NCBI GenBank assembly: GCA_946965045.2
Contig: OX337236.1
Coordinates: forward strand, 3,410,001 to 3,474,000
Source: Epithemia pelagica
Taxonomy: Eukaryota > Bacillariophyta > Bacillariophyceae > Surirellales > Surirellaceae
Direction: 5' to 3'
DNA: 64,000 nt
Made by a program: the position numbers and the translations under genes. Shown here piece after piece: positions 30,465-40,535 of the stretch; positions within the stretch are counted from its first letter, which is position 1; each line of letters opens with the position of its first letter. Below the pieces are notes generated by a model. It saw only the letters and a list, made by a program, of their open reading frames with translations. It searched no databases and was not told the origin of the DNA.

Positions 30465-32543
30465 TCAGGAGGAATTAGACATGTCGGCAGACTTGTCAGA
30501 GACATTCGGGTCACGGACATCGAATTCAAGATCGGCGGAATAACGACCGCATACATTACGCCTTCGCTCGGCGGCAGCCAGTTGTCCATTGGCAAGCATA
30601 GTGTATTTCAAAGCTTCGTCGAACACTTCCGTGTGCTCGGCTAAGCGTTTGCACACATGGTACATTTGGCGCTCTTCTCGTTCATAGCCTGACATTTTAG
30701 ACCAGCGCCAAGACCAAATTGGACTATTGTGTACAATAGTGTCGATCTCTTCGCGGAAGCGCCCTTTTAGCACACTCTGGTCATGCTTGGTAAGTGAGCG
30801 GACGTTGCGAGTCCCCTCAGCATACTTGCCTTTGACCGGTAGCGGCAGCTTCACAAAGATGTCGCCGTGTTCCGGGACTGGCGGGATGGTCATATGACTC
30901 ATATCAGGACGTCCGTCCTCTTCCCATTGCCACATCGGTGGATAGGTCTCGTATTCCCCCATGGGGCGAGTACGTACGGATTTGACGGACGCAGATCCGG
31001 GTTCGTTCGGTTGTGCTTTAGCCTTATGCGCGAAACGTCCAAAGCTGTTGCCAGCTGAGGACTTTGTCGGCTGCGAATCATCTTCGGATGATTTTGCAGG
31101 TGAGGCGGAAGCGCGGAACTTAGAGTGCTTGTCTGGTGATGGTACGTTGTCAACAGAGGAGTCAAGCAAGCTCTCGTCTACTTCCATAATGACCGATACG
31201 TTAGTCTTAGCCTCAGGCTTAGCGTCGTCATGGTCCATGTCTACTGAGATTGCGTCCTCAGCAGTACTCCCATGTGACGTTTTCGATCTCTTCGACGATG
31301 CGTTGGAAGAGTCGTCTGTGGTGACGGATCCAAGCTTCCGCTTTTCTTTGCGCTCTTTGCGAAGAGCCTGGACTTGTTTACGTTCGTCCTCCGTCAGGTC
31401 TGCCCATTCGTCGGCATCGTAGTGACCAGCATGAACGCGGTCCTTCTTCTTCTTGCTCTTTTTCTGATTGCGCCCTTTGCCCTTTCCTTTGCTTGGGGTC
31501 GTACTAGCAGCGGCGATCTTGCGAGAGTCGTCCTGCGTTTCGGTTTTGGCGGCACTGTGCACAGTCAAGAAATATTGCTGGCACGCTTCGAAGTTCTCCA
31601 ACTTCTCCTGGTCACCGTTGACGACGGTCTTTGCTTGGACGAGCGTCGGATCGGTGATCCCATTCATGAAGTCGGTCACCTTTTTCGTTTCCGCGACCGT
31701 TTCGCCAAGCTCTTCCAGGGTGTTGTGCGCATGTTGATGACGGTGGATGTAGTCATGGAAGCGGTACTTCCCTCGTCCTGTAAACTTAGCATTTGCGATC
31801 TGCGCATAAGCTTGTTTCTTGCGCAGGATGCTCGCGGCCTGTCCAGTGGCTTGCCGCTTGACGGTTAGGTAGGCCTCACGGCCGTCCTTTGATTTTGCAT
31901 GCGTTTTAGCAAACGTCCATGCCGGACCATCGTAAATAAGAGGGTAGTACAGCTCGTACACTCTGCGTCGGTCGGCTTTGTACTGGTCCCCCTCATGACG
32001 AGTGGTCGCGACTAGGTCGTCGTCAATGCAGTCGTAATCGGCGGTTAGTGCGTCGTCCGGTACGTCGGACTCCTCACGCAATACGTAGGTGAGCGGCACT
32101 CCCGTTGTCGGATTACGGTGCTGACCCAAGTACGTGCGCCACATTCCGTCGTGACGTTCCCAATCGGCAAGGTTCGTTAGCCTTTTGGGTGGTACTGGGT
32201 CATCCTGACCATCAGTGGTGGTGGCATTCGCGAGTTCCGTTACGCGTTTCATCCACTTGGTGATTACGTCACCAGTATAAGCACCAGCATCAAGGTCCTG
32301 ACCACGGACAGAACGGTATTCCAACCACATTCGGAAGCCAAGGAACTTCAGGTTGAACTGGTAGGGTAGGGTCACACCGTCGGGTAGGTTCTTGGCTAGT
32401 GTCTTCAGCATGGGCTTTACTTCGTTGATAGGGAACTCCAGGAACTGATCCGTTGTCGTGAAGCCCTGTTGCGTTAGGTATCCAACGGTAGCATTGTCGT
32501 AGCCACAGCGGCCCAGTGCAGTACGGAAGGCATTTGCGGCCAT
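30465..32543 (-). CDS. gag: Copia gag
   Basis: 692 aa from the ATG at 32543 (MAANAFRTALGRCGYDNATV). It forms the nucleocapsid shell of the retrotransposon. The first 330 residues are helical and gag-like. A Lys-rich linker (GKGKGRNQKKSKKKKDR) is followed by acidic and basic stretches and a Ser/Pro-rich region. No CCHC zinc knuckle is visible, so RNA binding may rely on the basic linker. The frame ends at a TGA (30467-30465). The next codon is TGG and the same frame continues into pol. Confidence 0.88.
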   Translation of the reverse strand: MAANAFRTALGRCGYDNATVGYLTQQGFTTTDQFLEFPINEVKPMLKTLAKNLPDGVTLPYQFNLKFLGFRMWLEYRSVRGQDLDAGAYTGDVITKWMKRVTELANATTTDGQDDPVPPKRLTNLADWERHDGMWRTYLGQHRNPTTGVPLTYVLREESDVPDDALTADYDCIDDDLVATTRHEGDQYKADRRRVYELYYPLIYDGPAWTFAKTHAKSKDGREAYLTVKRQATGQAASILRKKQAYAQIANAKFTGRGKYRFHDYIHRHQHAHNTLEELGETVAETKKVTDFMNGITDPTLVQAKTVVNGDQEKLENFEACQQYFLTVHSAAKTETQDDSRKIAAASTTPSKGKGKGRNQKKSKKKKDRVHAGHYDADEWADLTEDERKQVQALRKERKEKRKLGSVTTDDSSNASSKRSKTSHGSTAEDAISVDMDHDDAKPEAKTNVSVIMEVDESLLDSSVDNVPSPDKHSKFRASASPAKSSEDDSQPTKSSAGNSFGRFAHKAKAQPNEPGSASVKSVRTRPMGEYETYPPMWQWEEDGRPDMSHMTIPPVPEHGDIFVKLPLPVKGKYAEGTRNVRSLTKHDQSVLKGRFREEIDTIVHNSPIWSWRWSKMSGYEREERQMYHVCKRLAEHTEVFDEALKYTMLANGQLAAAERRRNVCGRYSADLEFDVRDPNVSDKSADMSNSS

Positions 32544-33038
32544 GGTTCAAGGGTCGGATGAAGGGTAGGAGGGTGGTAGAAGGTCAAACGGATGGCAAGG
32601 GAAGGCTTGTTCTTGTGCAGAAATTTGCAATTGTGATGAGAGGAGCGAATTTCTGTGAGCCAACAATCTGCGAGTGAATCGGCGAGTAGTCGTCCGGCGA
32701 TTCCGCGAGCGAGCGAGCTAGCGATCGGCGAATCCGCGAGTCGGCAAACCGGCGATTCCGCGAGCAAGCAGGCACGTGTCAAAAGCCAGCAGGCTTATAT
32801 AATTGAGTCGTACGGCGCGCGTGGATGGACAGTCCACTTGTACGAGCACGTGCACGTTACGTTGTGCAGTCGCAAGTCACAAATTAGCGAGTGGGTCCCA
32901 CAGTGACAAAAACGAGTCACAGAGATGACGCAAGCGAGCGAGTGACGAAGCCGCTTAGCGCGAACAACTCCCGAGCGTTGATCAGGCGCTTGCCGTCCGG
33001 CGAACAGTGGGGAACAACAGACAGTGGGTCTGATAAAC
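32544..33038 (-). other. Copia 5' leader
   Basis: Non-coding leader between the 5' LTR and gag. It contains many CGGCGAGT/GCGAGC-like short repeats (32640-32770). On the - strand it also holds a TATATAA at about 32794-32801, roughly 255 bases before the gag ATG, a possible internal TATA element. A translated - frame across the repeats (ADSPIAS, LADSLAD) looks like a by-product of the repeats. Confidence 0.5.
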
Positions 33039-33278
33039 TGAATAAAAACTGACGGCCAGACGCAATATACGGCTTGCAACAATCAAACTATCAGAAATTA
33101 TGATGACTAAACTAGGGGTGCCCTTTGGGGGCAAATCGCTCACGTAGGGGCCAAACAGCGACCACGGTACCCACTAGCGAACACATAACTAGGGGCCGGG
33201 CGATGCCAGGCGGTGCGTAGCGAGGCATGGCGAGGCCCTTCGTAGGTTACAAAGGGGGCGCCCGTGATTATTTATTCA
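33039..33278 (-). repeat. Copia LTR (5' LTR of the element)
   Basis: 240 bp, apparently identical to 25866-26105. On the Kelch side it is followed by CTCTGCTTGC, the resumed K7 5' flank. Confidence 0.92.
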
Positions 33279-33474
33279 CTCTGCTTGCTGTGGTCAAGTC
33301 ATGAAGTCTATGTGCGATATCGTACATGCGACAGACGCTCTTTGTGGGTCCAAAGCTTCCACGTGTATTCGAAGAGAGTCCTCGTTCCTCGTCGTGCTTC
33401 CATCCATACAAATCAGACTCGCAACAGCCGCAAACGCACTCCACATAAATTCTGCAGTCAAAACGTTTCGAAGC

Positions 33475-34701
33475 ATGCCCACGACATTGAAAGAAGAAGC
33501 CTGGCAGTCGGGCCTTGTCCTTTTGGAAGAGACAGCAGAATGGAATGAAAACGACTGGCCTCCTCTTGCGGGTGGATGGCGTTATCGTCATGCTACGGTT
33601 GTACTAGATCATCCCGATACGGACGGCAACGACAACAACCCGAAGAGACAAACGGTCGTCGTGATGGGAGGACGTCAACAAGGCGAATATGTCACCAATT
33701 CCGTTCTTGTATTGAACTTGGCAAACCCAAACAAACAGTGGCGAGAAGGGCCATCAATGAACAAGAGTCGTCGAGGACATGCCGCTGTTGTGTGCAACAG
33801 AGCCGTCTACGTGATGGGAGGATATGCTGACAATTCAATGTTCGATTGCATGGAACGCATTGATGCCAATGATTTGCTGCAATCATCTTCGACATCAAGC
33901 AGTTCAAAGAAGAGCCATTGGACGACATTGACATGTCGCTTATCAATGGGACGAAGAGGATGTGGTGCTGTTGCGGTTCACAACCGATACATCATTGTAA
34001 TTGGTGGTTATGACGGTAGTCGAACGTTGCCGTCGGTGGATATTATTGATACCAGCAACCACACTGTCACTGCGGGGCCAAGCATGAATATTCCTCGATC
34101 ATATTGTGCTAGTGCGGTCATTGGTAACCGCATCTTCTCCGTTGGAGGCTACACAGGACGCTCGGTGGAGTATTTGGAATTTTCAAAGCCTGGTGACAAT
34201 GAAGAGACAAAGAAGCAGACTGGCTTGACATTGAGTTCTTTCTCGTCCCCATGGATTACTCACTCTGATTTGGTCCTTTCCAATGCACGAAGTCCTTGTG
34301 CAGTGGCTGCCGTGGGATCTTGTCTGGTGGTGGCGGGAGGAGCATGGGTCAATTCAACCGTGAAAGTTCTGGATACGCGCCGCAACCGTGTGTGGAATCT
34401 CCCACCATTCGGAAATGACCGCACTGGCTACAATATGGTGACTGTTGCCAATCAAGTTGCCGTGATTGGTGGATGGGAAAATCCTTCCTGTGCGACATTA
34501 CCACTTATCGACAAGAATACATGGTGCTTTCGTCGACTCTGTGAGCACCAATCGAACGAATGGTATCATTCTCTTGAAGGTATGGGTATCTGAGATGCTG
34601 ATATCTCACCCTTCTCCACATCGACATTAGCTTGTAAACGCGCAAGGTCCGATACTCACCGTGGTGATGAAGGGACGGATGAAAACCTAGACGTTTTGTA
34701 A
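33475..34701 (+). pseudogene. K7, Kelch-repeat gene with late nonsense codon
   Basis: The ATG at 33475 (MPTTLKEEAWQSGLVLLEET) is chosen by family alignment. The frame is open for 372 codons to TGA at 34591-34593, where the paralogues have CGA (GIRDADIS becomes GI-stop). Beyond it the same frame continues DADISPFSTSTLACKRARSD and on to a stop at 34699-34701. Six blades precede the stop, so the propeller itself would be complete and only the basic/acidic tail would be lost. The gene may still be functional in truncated form. The fourth blade loop is shortened (GGYTGRSVEYLEF). Its 5' box is split by the copia element. Confidence 0.8.
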
Positions 34702-36060
34702 TAAGTCATTGACTTGTTTTCTATGTTCGATCGCAATCCTAGAACCTAGTTAGTGTTTACTCAAAAGTAGAAAGAACCTGTTGCAAGATAGAATGTGCTT
34801 GTTTGTTGTCAAAGGCATGGAAGGAACGATCCGACTTGTGTGTGTCTACGAGTGGTACTACGCCTTGGCCATGACCTTGTGGTGGTATCATGGCACTTCT
34901 TTACACGGCAAACCGTCATCGATTGGTAACTGTGGTAGCTACGGCAAGAACCGACTGTGTTGTATTCCAAAAAAGTTCTCAAATTGGCTTTGTTTCAATT
35001 TTCTAGAGTTTGATGAATCCGACAAAAGGACGAAACAGGTGGGTCCAAAAGTCCGATGATGAGAGGATCAGGAGCAGAAGCACGACAAGGCAACACTTTG
35101 TTGGACCGGATGAGGCCCGCTTCTGATGGTTCGATTTTTGGATGGAAGCAAGGAGGGAGGACCGTGTCATGTCCAATCCCGACACGATAACCAAGAACAG
35201 TGTGCCTTTCGGAGGAGTCACCATGCGACCGAATGTGTTCGATTCTTCACCATCCAGTTTCCTGCTTCCATGGTGGATCGGCGGAACCCTACGTCCAGAG
35301 ACGTATACCGCAACCCTTTTTGCAAGACCCTCTTGGCTACGATCGAACAGCCCACGTTGTCTCCTGCGAATGGAATTTCGTCTCGTCAGGAGGACAGTTG
35401 CAACAAGGACAGTGAAGTCCAAGAGGAACCCACCAAATCGGATCGGTCGTGCCAGTTGTCACAATGGACCAGCACGACAACAAGGAATCCAGCCTTGTCG
35501 TTGACACACCACAACCTCCCGAACTACCAACGCAGCAACAAAGAAGAAGGCCCTCATTGTTCTTCCTCCAAATGAACGAAACTGATGGTATCATTGTCGT
35601 GGAAGTTGGACTTTGTGGGCACTTTCGTGCCATGGACGACGACGAGTCAGGAAACATCCACCACCACTATTTCCTGTCGCAGCATGGCTCGTTCGATCGA
35701 TCATGCCTGGAAACAAGCTCCTCCTCATCGCGATGTCGTGCCCCTCAATGCCAGATCCGCCGAAACCTTCTTGCACGATTACAACACTGTCGCACAAGAG
35801 TTCTCTACCTCCACTTTGTGCCTCGCACTGACCTATTCATCATACAAAAGGACCTCTTCATCATCACAAATAATGCTGTCGCTCTCTCGTCGTCTGCCAA
35901 AAGATACTCTTTTCTTGGGGCTTGTCATGAAATCTATGTGCGATTGATTTTCCTTCACCATCGTACGCAGGACAGGCACACCTTTTCTGTCTCCATAAAA
36001 AACACACCGCGGTCTCCACGCAAAAAAGCAAAGCTTCCACGCGTTGCTGTATTATTATTA
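34702..36060 (+). repeat. Duplicated block B, copy 1
   Basis: Recurs at 41823-43046 (direct, offset about 7120) and at 60060-59080 (inverted). It holds the type 1 Kelch 3' block, then a decayed stretch, then family X text on the + strand: MDQHDNKESSL-VDTPQPPEL and, in another frame, APPHRDVVPLNARSAETFLH and VAQEYSTSTLCLALTYSS-type text. In copy 1 the + frame 35449-36087 is open for 212 codons but crosses into the K8 5' flank, so it is not a gene. On the - strand 35422-35003 contains a hydrophobic run (CCLVVLLLLILSSSDFW). Confidence 0.65.
35899..35949 (+). promoter_or_regulatory. Conserved Kelch 5' box (K8)
   Basis: AAAAGATACTCTTTTCTTGG, GGCTTGTCATGAAATCT, ATGTGCGATTGATT, 204 bp before the K8 ATG. 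This copy and K11 serve as unoccupied references for the Crypton insertion site. Confidence 0.5.
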
Positions 36061-36102
36061 CAAAAATACCCTCTGTCAACGTATTAGTAAAGCGCCGTGA
36101 CC

Positions 36103-37302
36103 ATGACAACGGCACTGAAAGAAGAAGCATGGCAGTCGGGCCTTGTACTCTTGGACGAGACAGCTGAATGGAATTACCAGGACTGGCCCTCTCTTATGGG
36201 AGGAGCTCGTGGAGATCATGCTACGGTCGTTCTTGATCATCCCGACACGGACAAGGACAACAACAACAAGGAACACACCGTCGTCGTGATGGGAGGATAT
36301 CGAACAGGTCAAGGCGAGCTCGATTCGGTTCTTACATTGAATCTATCACACCCCAGCAAGCAGTGGCGAGAAGGACCACCCATGAACAGGGGACGTTCTG
36401 GACATGCCGCTGTTGTTTGCAATGGCGGCGTGTACGTGATGGGAGGATACAGTCGAGGACTTTTGGATTGTATTGAACGAATCGATGCCAATGATGTGCT
36501 GCAATCATCTTCGACATCATGCAGCACACATGAGAGTCATTGGACGACATTGAATTGTCGCTTACCAAGGGGAAAATCAGGATGTTGTGTTGTTGCGGTT
36601 CACAACCGATACATTGTTGTAATGGGTGGCTACAGCAATCGTTATTGGTCGTCGGTGGATATTGTTGATACCAGCAATCACACTCTTATTGAGGGACCAT
36701 CTATGACTGTTCCTCGATCATACTTTGTCAGCGCAGTCGTTGGACACCGCATCTTTGTCGTTGGAGGCCGAAACGATGACAATGTACTTGATTCGGTGGA
36801 GTATTTGGACTTTGCAGAGGAGAGAAAAGACGACTCTTTGACGACAGTCATTTCCTTCTCGTCCGCTTGGACCACTCACTCTGAATTGGTGCTTTCCAAC
36901 CCTCGAGCTTTTTGTGCAATGGTAGCCGTGGGATCTTGTCTGGTGGTGGCGGGAGGACGAAGCAATTTAAGTGTGGAAGTCTTGGATACGCTTCGCAACC
37001 GCGTGTGGAATCTTCGTCGACTGCAAGAACAACGATGGTGCTGCAGTATGGTGACCGTTGCCAATCAAGTTGCCGTGATCGGTGGACTGGACAATCGTAC
37101 CTGTGCGACATTCCCATTAATGGACAAGAATACGTGGTGTTTTCGACGACTCTATGAGCAGCCTCAGAACGAATGGTACCAGTTCCGGGAAGGAATGGGT
37201 ATCCGAGATGCTGACATTTCGCGCTTTTCCACCTCGACATCAGCTCGTAAACGCGCAAGGTCCAATGCGCACCGCGGTGATGAAGGGAAGGATGAAACTT
37301 GA
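36103..37302 (+). CDS. K8, Kelch-repeat protein (reference copy)
   Basis: 399 aa from the ATG at 36103; GTG at 36097 is rejected because the family starts at MTT. Six Kelch blades have GG pairs at residues 64-65, 114-115, 175-176, 221-222, 284-285 and 327-328, each preceded by a hydrophobic strand (VVVM, VYVM, IVVM, IFVV, LVVA, VAVI). Kelch propellers bind protein partners. No enzymatic domain, signal peptide or membrane segment is seen, so it is probably a soluble cytosolic or nuclear adaptor. Residues 381-399 (ARKRARSNAHRGDEGKDET) combine a nuclear-signal-like KRAR with an acidic end. The last four blades nearly match K4. The gene looks intact. Confidence 0.9.
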   Translation: MTTALKEEAWQSGLVLLDETAEWNYQDWPSLMGGARGDHATVVLDHPDTDKDNNNKEHTVVVMGGYRTGQGELDSVLTLNLSHPSKQWREGPPMNRGRSGHAAVVCNGGVYVMGGYSRGLLDCIERIDANDVLQSSSTSCSTHESHWTTLNCRLPRGKSGCCVVAVHNRYIVVMGGYSNRYWSSVDIVDTSNHTLIEGPSMTVPRSYFVSAVVGHRIFVVGGRNDDNVLDSVEYLDFAEERKDDSLTTVISFSSAWTTHSELVLSNPRAFCAMVAVGSCLVVAGGRSNLSVEVLDTLRNRVWNLRRLQEQRWCCSMVTVANQVAVIGGLDNRTCATFPLMDKNTWCFRRLYEQPQNEWYQFREGMGIRDADISRFSTSTSARKRARSNAHRGDEGKDET

Positions 37303-38389
37303 AATGTGCAACGTATTGCATGTATGTCGTAACAATAGTGGAATTATAGCATTATCATATTACTCTCAACCAGTAGTTGGATTGTTTTCTTCGTGACATT
37401 GCGACCTATAGAGATATCATGTACCATGTACACCGTTGTACTAGTAGAAAACGAAAGTTACTCTATCCGGCATGACACCGCAAACAGGAGTGGAGCAAGG
37501 CCTTGGGTAAAGATGCCCATGGTACCATGCCTCTCCGCTCGTGAATGAGTCAAGTTATCTTGCTGTGGAAGATTATAGTTACGTGCCTGAAACACTAGGC
37601 GTAGCGACTTGTTTGGACGGTCGTCTTCGTTCCCACCATGCGTTCAATTGTGGGGTCCGGTCCTTTGATGGCGAATGCCTGCGTGAGAGGACAGTAGCGA
37701 TGCTCGTGGCGGTTTTGGGTGACAGGACAATTGCGAATCCTTTGGAATTTTTAGCACCGACGTGTTCGATATTTCCTCCAATACAGCAACTATTCTTTAT
37801 CATGAGGTCGGTAATTTGCTCGCAATGGACCAGAACGACACCACGGATCGAGTTTCGTCGTTGCCACACCATAACCTTCCGAACTACGAACGCTGCCACA
37901 AATGAAGAAGTACCTCAATTGGACGAAACTGCTGACGGCGCCATTGCCGTGGAACCGACTGTGTTCAATTCCATCTTGGAAGTCGGAGCATTGACGGCGG
38001 CGACGACAACGACAACGAATCAGGAAACCTCCACCACCGCTATTCCCTGTCGCACTATTGCTCGTTCGAATGCTAATGCCTGGAAACAAGCTGCTCCCCA
38101 TCGCGATGTCTTGCCCCTCAATGACAGTTCCGCTGAAACCTTGTTGCACGATTATAACACTGTCGAGCAGAGTGTTGGACTTCGATCACTACCGCATTTA
38201 AGCCTCGTACCGAACTCAGCAGTATCAACAACAAAACCACGACCACGAATGGCGCCGATCATGTCTTGGCTGTCGTCTAATAGAACTTGTTCTTGTTCTT
38301 CTTCGTTGGATTCTGGTTCTTGGTGGTGCGAATCTTCGTCTGGTCGATGTGGAAGGGCGATGGGACCCTTTCCCGTAATCAATTCTTTA
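37303..38389 (+). repeat. K8 3' block and family X remnant
   Basis: It begins with the type 2 Kelch 3' block (as behind K4 and K12) and continues as a diverged partial copy of block A. A + frame at 37541-38419 (292 codons) carries the fullest family X text: VEPTVFNSILEVGALTAATT, AWKQAAPHRDVLPLNDSSAE and LLHDYNTVEQ. The first part of that frame reads through the type 2 flank, so the ORF is not one gene. The segment from about 37830 on may be a real but truncated protein of unknown function. Confidence 0.4.
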
Positions 38390-39090
38390 CCTGTTGTTTC
38401 TCCCGTGTCGGGTGCATGACGTAACCGTGTCGATTCAAATGACGATTGCACCAATGACCCTTGTACATGAAATCCTCGACAATGCCCACATAGCTCCAAA
38501 CATCGGATCGAGCCGAGTAAAAGGCCACATAGACCACCAAGGTAATCGCAGTGCCACGGAGCAGCCACCATTGGGTGTCATTTGGCAAGAATGACGAACC
38601 ATTGAGAGTTGTCGCATCTTTATGTGGAGATTTGCTGTCCGTAGATTGGAGCGATGCGAACTTGAGGGTCCATACAAACTCTCGCGAATTGTTCCCCAAC
38701 GTGCTCCACGACCATTCGTCGTTTCATTTTGGGACTGATCCTTGGCCTCGTAATTCAATTGTCACGGATTGAAGAAGGCCACTTCATGGTTGTTGTCCTC
38801 AATCATCGCTTCTTGAAGAGACATGTTGGTGAAATTGATTGATAAGGTCAAGTCGTCGCCGTCCTCATCTTCGCCGTCATCGTGGTCGATGCGACGGAGT
38901 AGTCCCCAGCGGGGGTGAGGAGTCGGGTCGCATATGTGTCGTGCTTTTGGTGTTGTTACTTCTAATTCACGAATTCTTATGACTACCTCCCGCTGGGAGT
39001 TAGTCATGGACGTGCACTATAGCCTGTACCTACAATCTTTATGACAGTAAAAGATACTAATAGGTAGGTAGAAACGCTAGGAATGTTTTG
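38390..39090 (-). pseudogene. Hypothetical membrane protein, block D copy 2, broken
   Basis: The - strand counterpart of 9193-9825. A frame 39007-38762 (NFTNMSLQEAMIEDNNHEVA-like text, with acidic EDEDGDD) ends at a stop, and another frame 38699-38379 continues FLPNDTQWWLLRGTAITLVV and YVAFYSARSDVWSYVGIVED, with a membrane helix and a C-terminal HLNRHGYVMHPTREKQQ. The helix and following text are probably closer to the original protein than copy 1, which shifts frame at this point. Family not recognised. Confidence 0.45.
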
Positions 39091-39269
39091 TGGCGCGGGG
39101 TCGACTACAATGGACGATGTGGAATGTGGACGGCCATATCTCTAGTTCCAAGTTCCAACCACCACCATCACAACATGCACTGCGCAACTTTACAGCAATC
39201 GATACCGCTCGAGATGACTTTTGATGGTTACAAGAACGAGGTTGCAATGGTCAACCGTGGAACAAGAGC

Positions 39270-39715
39270 AGTGTCAACAACAGCTCAATGGCGCATCCTG
39301 GGATCGATTTGCCGACCGATTGGCTTTTTCGGATGACACAGTGGCCCGTGTGGCCCGAAAATTGCAACGTCACATCAATCAAATCTTGTATGAGGACGCC
39401 GAATTGGAACCTGTGACAGACAACCATGAGGTGGAGTTGCAGGGCTATGCCACCACGTTGGTGTGGAAAACACCCTTTGAGTCGTTGTACCTCCACAACA
39501 AGAATCCCAAAACAACCAACATGAATCCATTGGAAGCGTTGAGACAGTGTTCCTTGGATGACTTTGAACGTATTGATGGGGCCCTTACGGAGGGTCGACC
39601 ACTCCCCAACCACACGTATAAAAAGATCCACGGCCTGTGGGCAATGTCGTTGCTTCTCGTCGACTCTGTATGCGTAAGGAACCAACAACCAGACAGACTG
39701 TGGACCCTTCATTGC
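39270..39715 (+). pseudogene. Unidentified protein remnant, block C copy 2
   Basis: A + frame, open from 39221 to 40234 on paper, includes GASWDRFADRLAFSDDTVAR, QILYEDAELEPVTDNHEVEL, NPLEALRQCSLDDFERIDGA and PNHTYKKIHGLWAMSLLLVD without the shift seen at 19315. The N-terminus is missing. After about 39715 the frame runs into DNA that no longer matches copy 1. It is acidic, soluble and unidentified. The 338-codon length of the open frame overstates the homologous part. Confidence 0.5.
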
Positions 39716-40360
39716 ATGTCTGTATATTCCAACAACAACAATAAAACATCACTTTCATCACTGTTACGGGCATTCTCTCCGCTTGCGCTTCAAGGCCTGC
39801 AGCAACTGGATTGTCCTCTTTTCGTCATGTTTCTTCTTGTTCTTGGAAAAGAAAACTACAAGGACTCTACTTGTCTCGACCAGAAATGTTCCACTTATGG
39901 TCCACAAAGCCATATGGTGGCCACCTCTTCTTGTTGGCACCCGCCAACAAATTGCTGTTCTACTGTACACTATACTAGAGGGGATTGGAAACAAACCTTG
40001 GTTGCAGGCAATGAGCATCCTGCCATTCTTGCTGTACGAGTCGAAAGGATGACGGAGGAGCAACGCACATGCCCTGTTGTGCGATATGCTAGTTCCCAAG
40101 GGTGTTTGGCAGGGCTCGGACAATGGCGGAAAAGAGCGACGTATTGCTGGGGTTCTTTGCGAGAGGCACCACGAAACACTGTACTAACCTTACTAGGACG
40201 ACGCATCCAGAAAATAACCTGGCCACGAAACTGACCTTTGCCAGTGCCACGATATGACAGGCACCCGTGTCATTCTGTGAACTCTGACCATTGACCAGCA
40301 GTACTTGCAGGATGGAACAACACGAGCAGTGTCAACCACAACAGCTCGATCGAAGCAACT

Positions 40361-40380
40361 GTCACGATTTGTCTCGTGAC
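40361..40380 (+). promoter_or_regulatory. Palindrome in type II Kelch 5' flank (K9)
   Basis: GTCACGA / TCGTGAC palindrome identical to those before K3 and K5, 175 bp before the K9 ATG. Confidence 0.45.
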
Positions 40381-40535
40381 GAAAGCTCGTACCCCTCTTT
40401 GGTCCATCTATTTCGTCAAGTCAGTCGTGCTTCCAGTCCGCATCAATCAGAATCACAACTGTTAGCAAACCTACGTGCCTCTTACAAGACAGTGTCTCGA
40501 TCCTCATAAATTCTGCAGTCGAAACCTTTGGAACC

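Larger units (their letters stand above)
25866..33278 (-). mobile_element. Ty1/copia LTR retrotransposon, complete
   Basis: The 7413-bp element lies on the - strand and consists of LTR, gag, pol and LTR. The two 240-bp LTRs look identical by eye and have TGAATAA ... TTATTCA ends. The flanking bases CTCT occur on both sides (25862-25865 and 33279-33282), a 4-bp match consistent with a target-site duplication. Domain order protease, integrase, reverse transcriptase, RNase H is the Pseudoviridae/copia order. Identical LTRs imply a recent insertion. It sits 196 bp upstream of K7 and splits that gene's conserved 5' box. The base after the 5' LTR in element orientation begins GTTTATCAGACCC, a possible tRNA primer site. 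Confidence 0.93.

Noticed and set aside
26500-32000. Many + strand frames inside the copia element
   Set aside because: They are shadows of gag and pol on the opposite strand.
32474-32782. - frame with LADSLAD-type repeats upstream of gag
   Set aside because: The apparent protein repeats come from GCGAGT-like short DNA repeats in the leader. It overlaps the true gag start.
35449-36087. 212-codon + frame as a gene
   Set aside because: It reads from a family X remnant straight through the conserved Kelch 5' box and ends just before the K8 ATG. The matching frame in block B copy 2 breaks differently.
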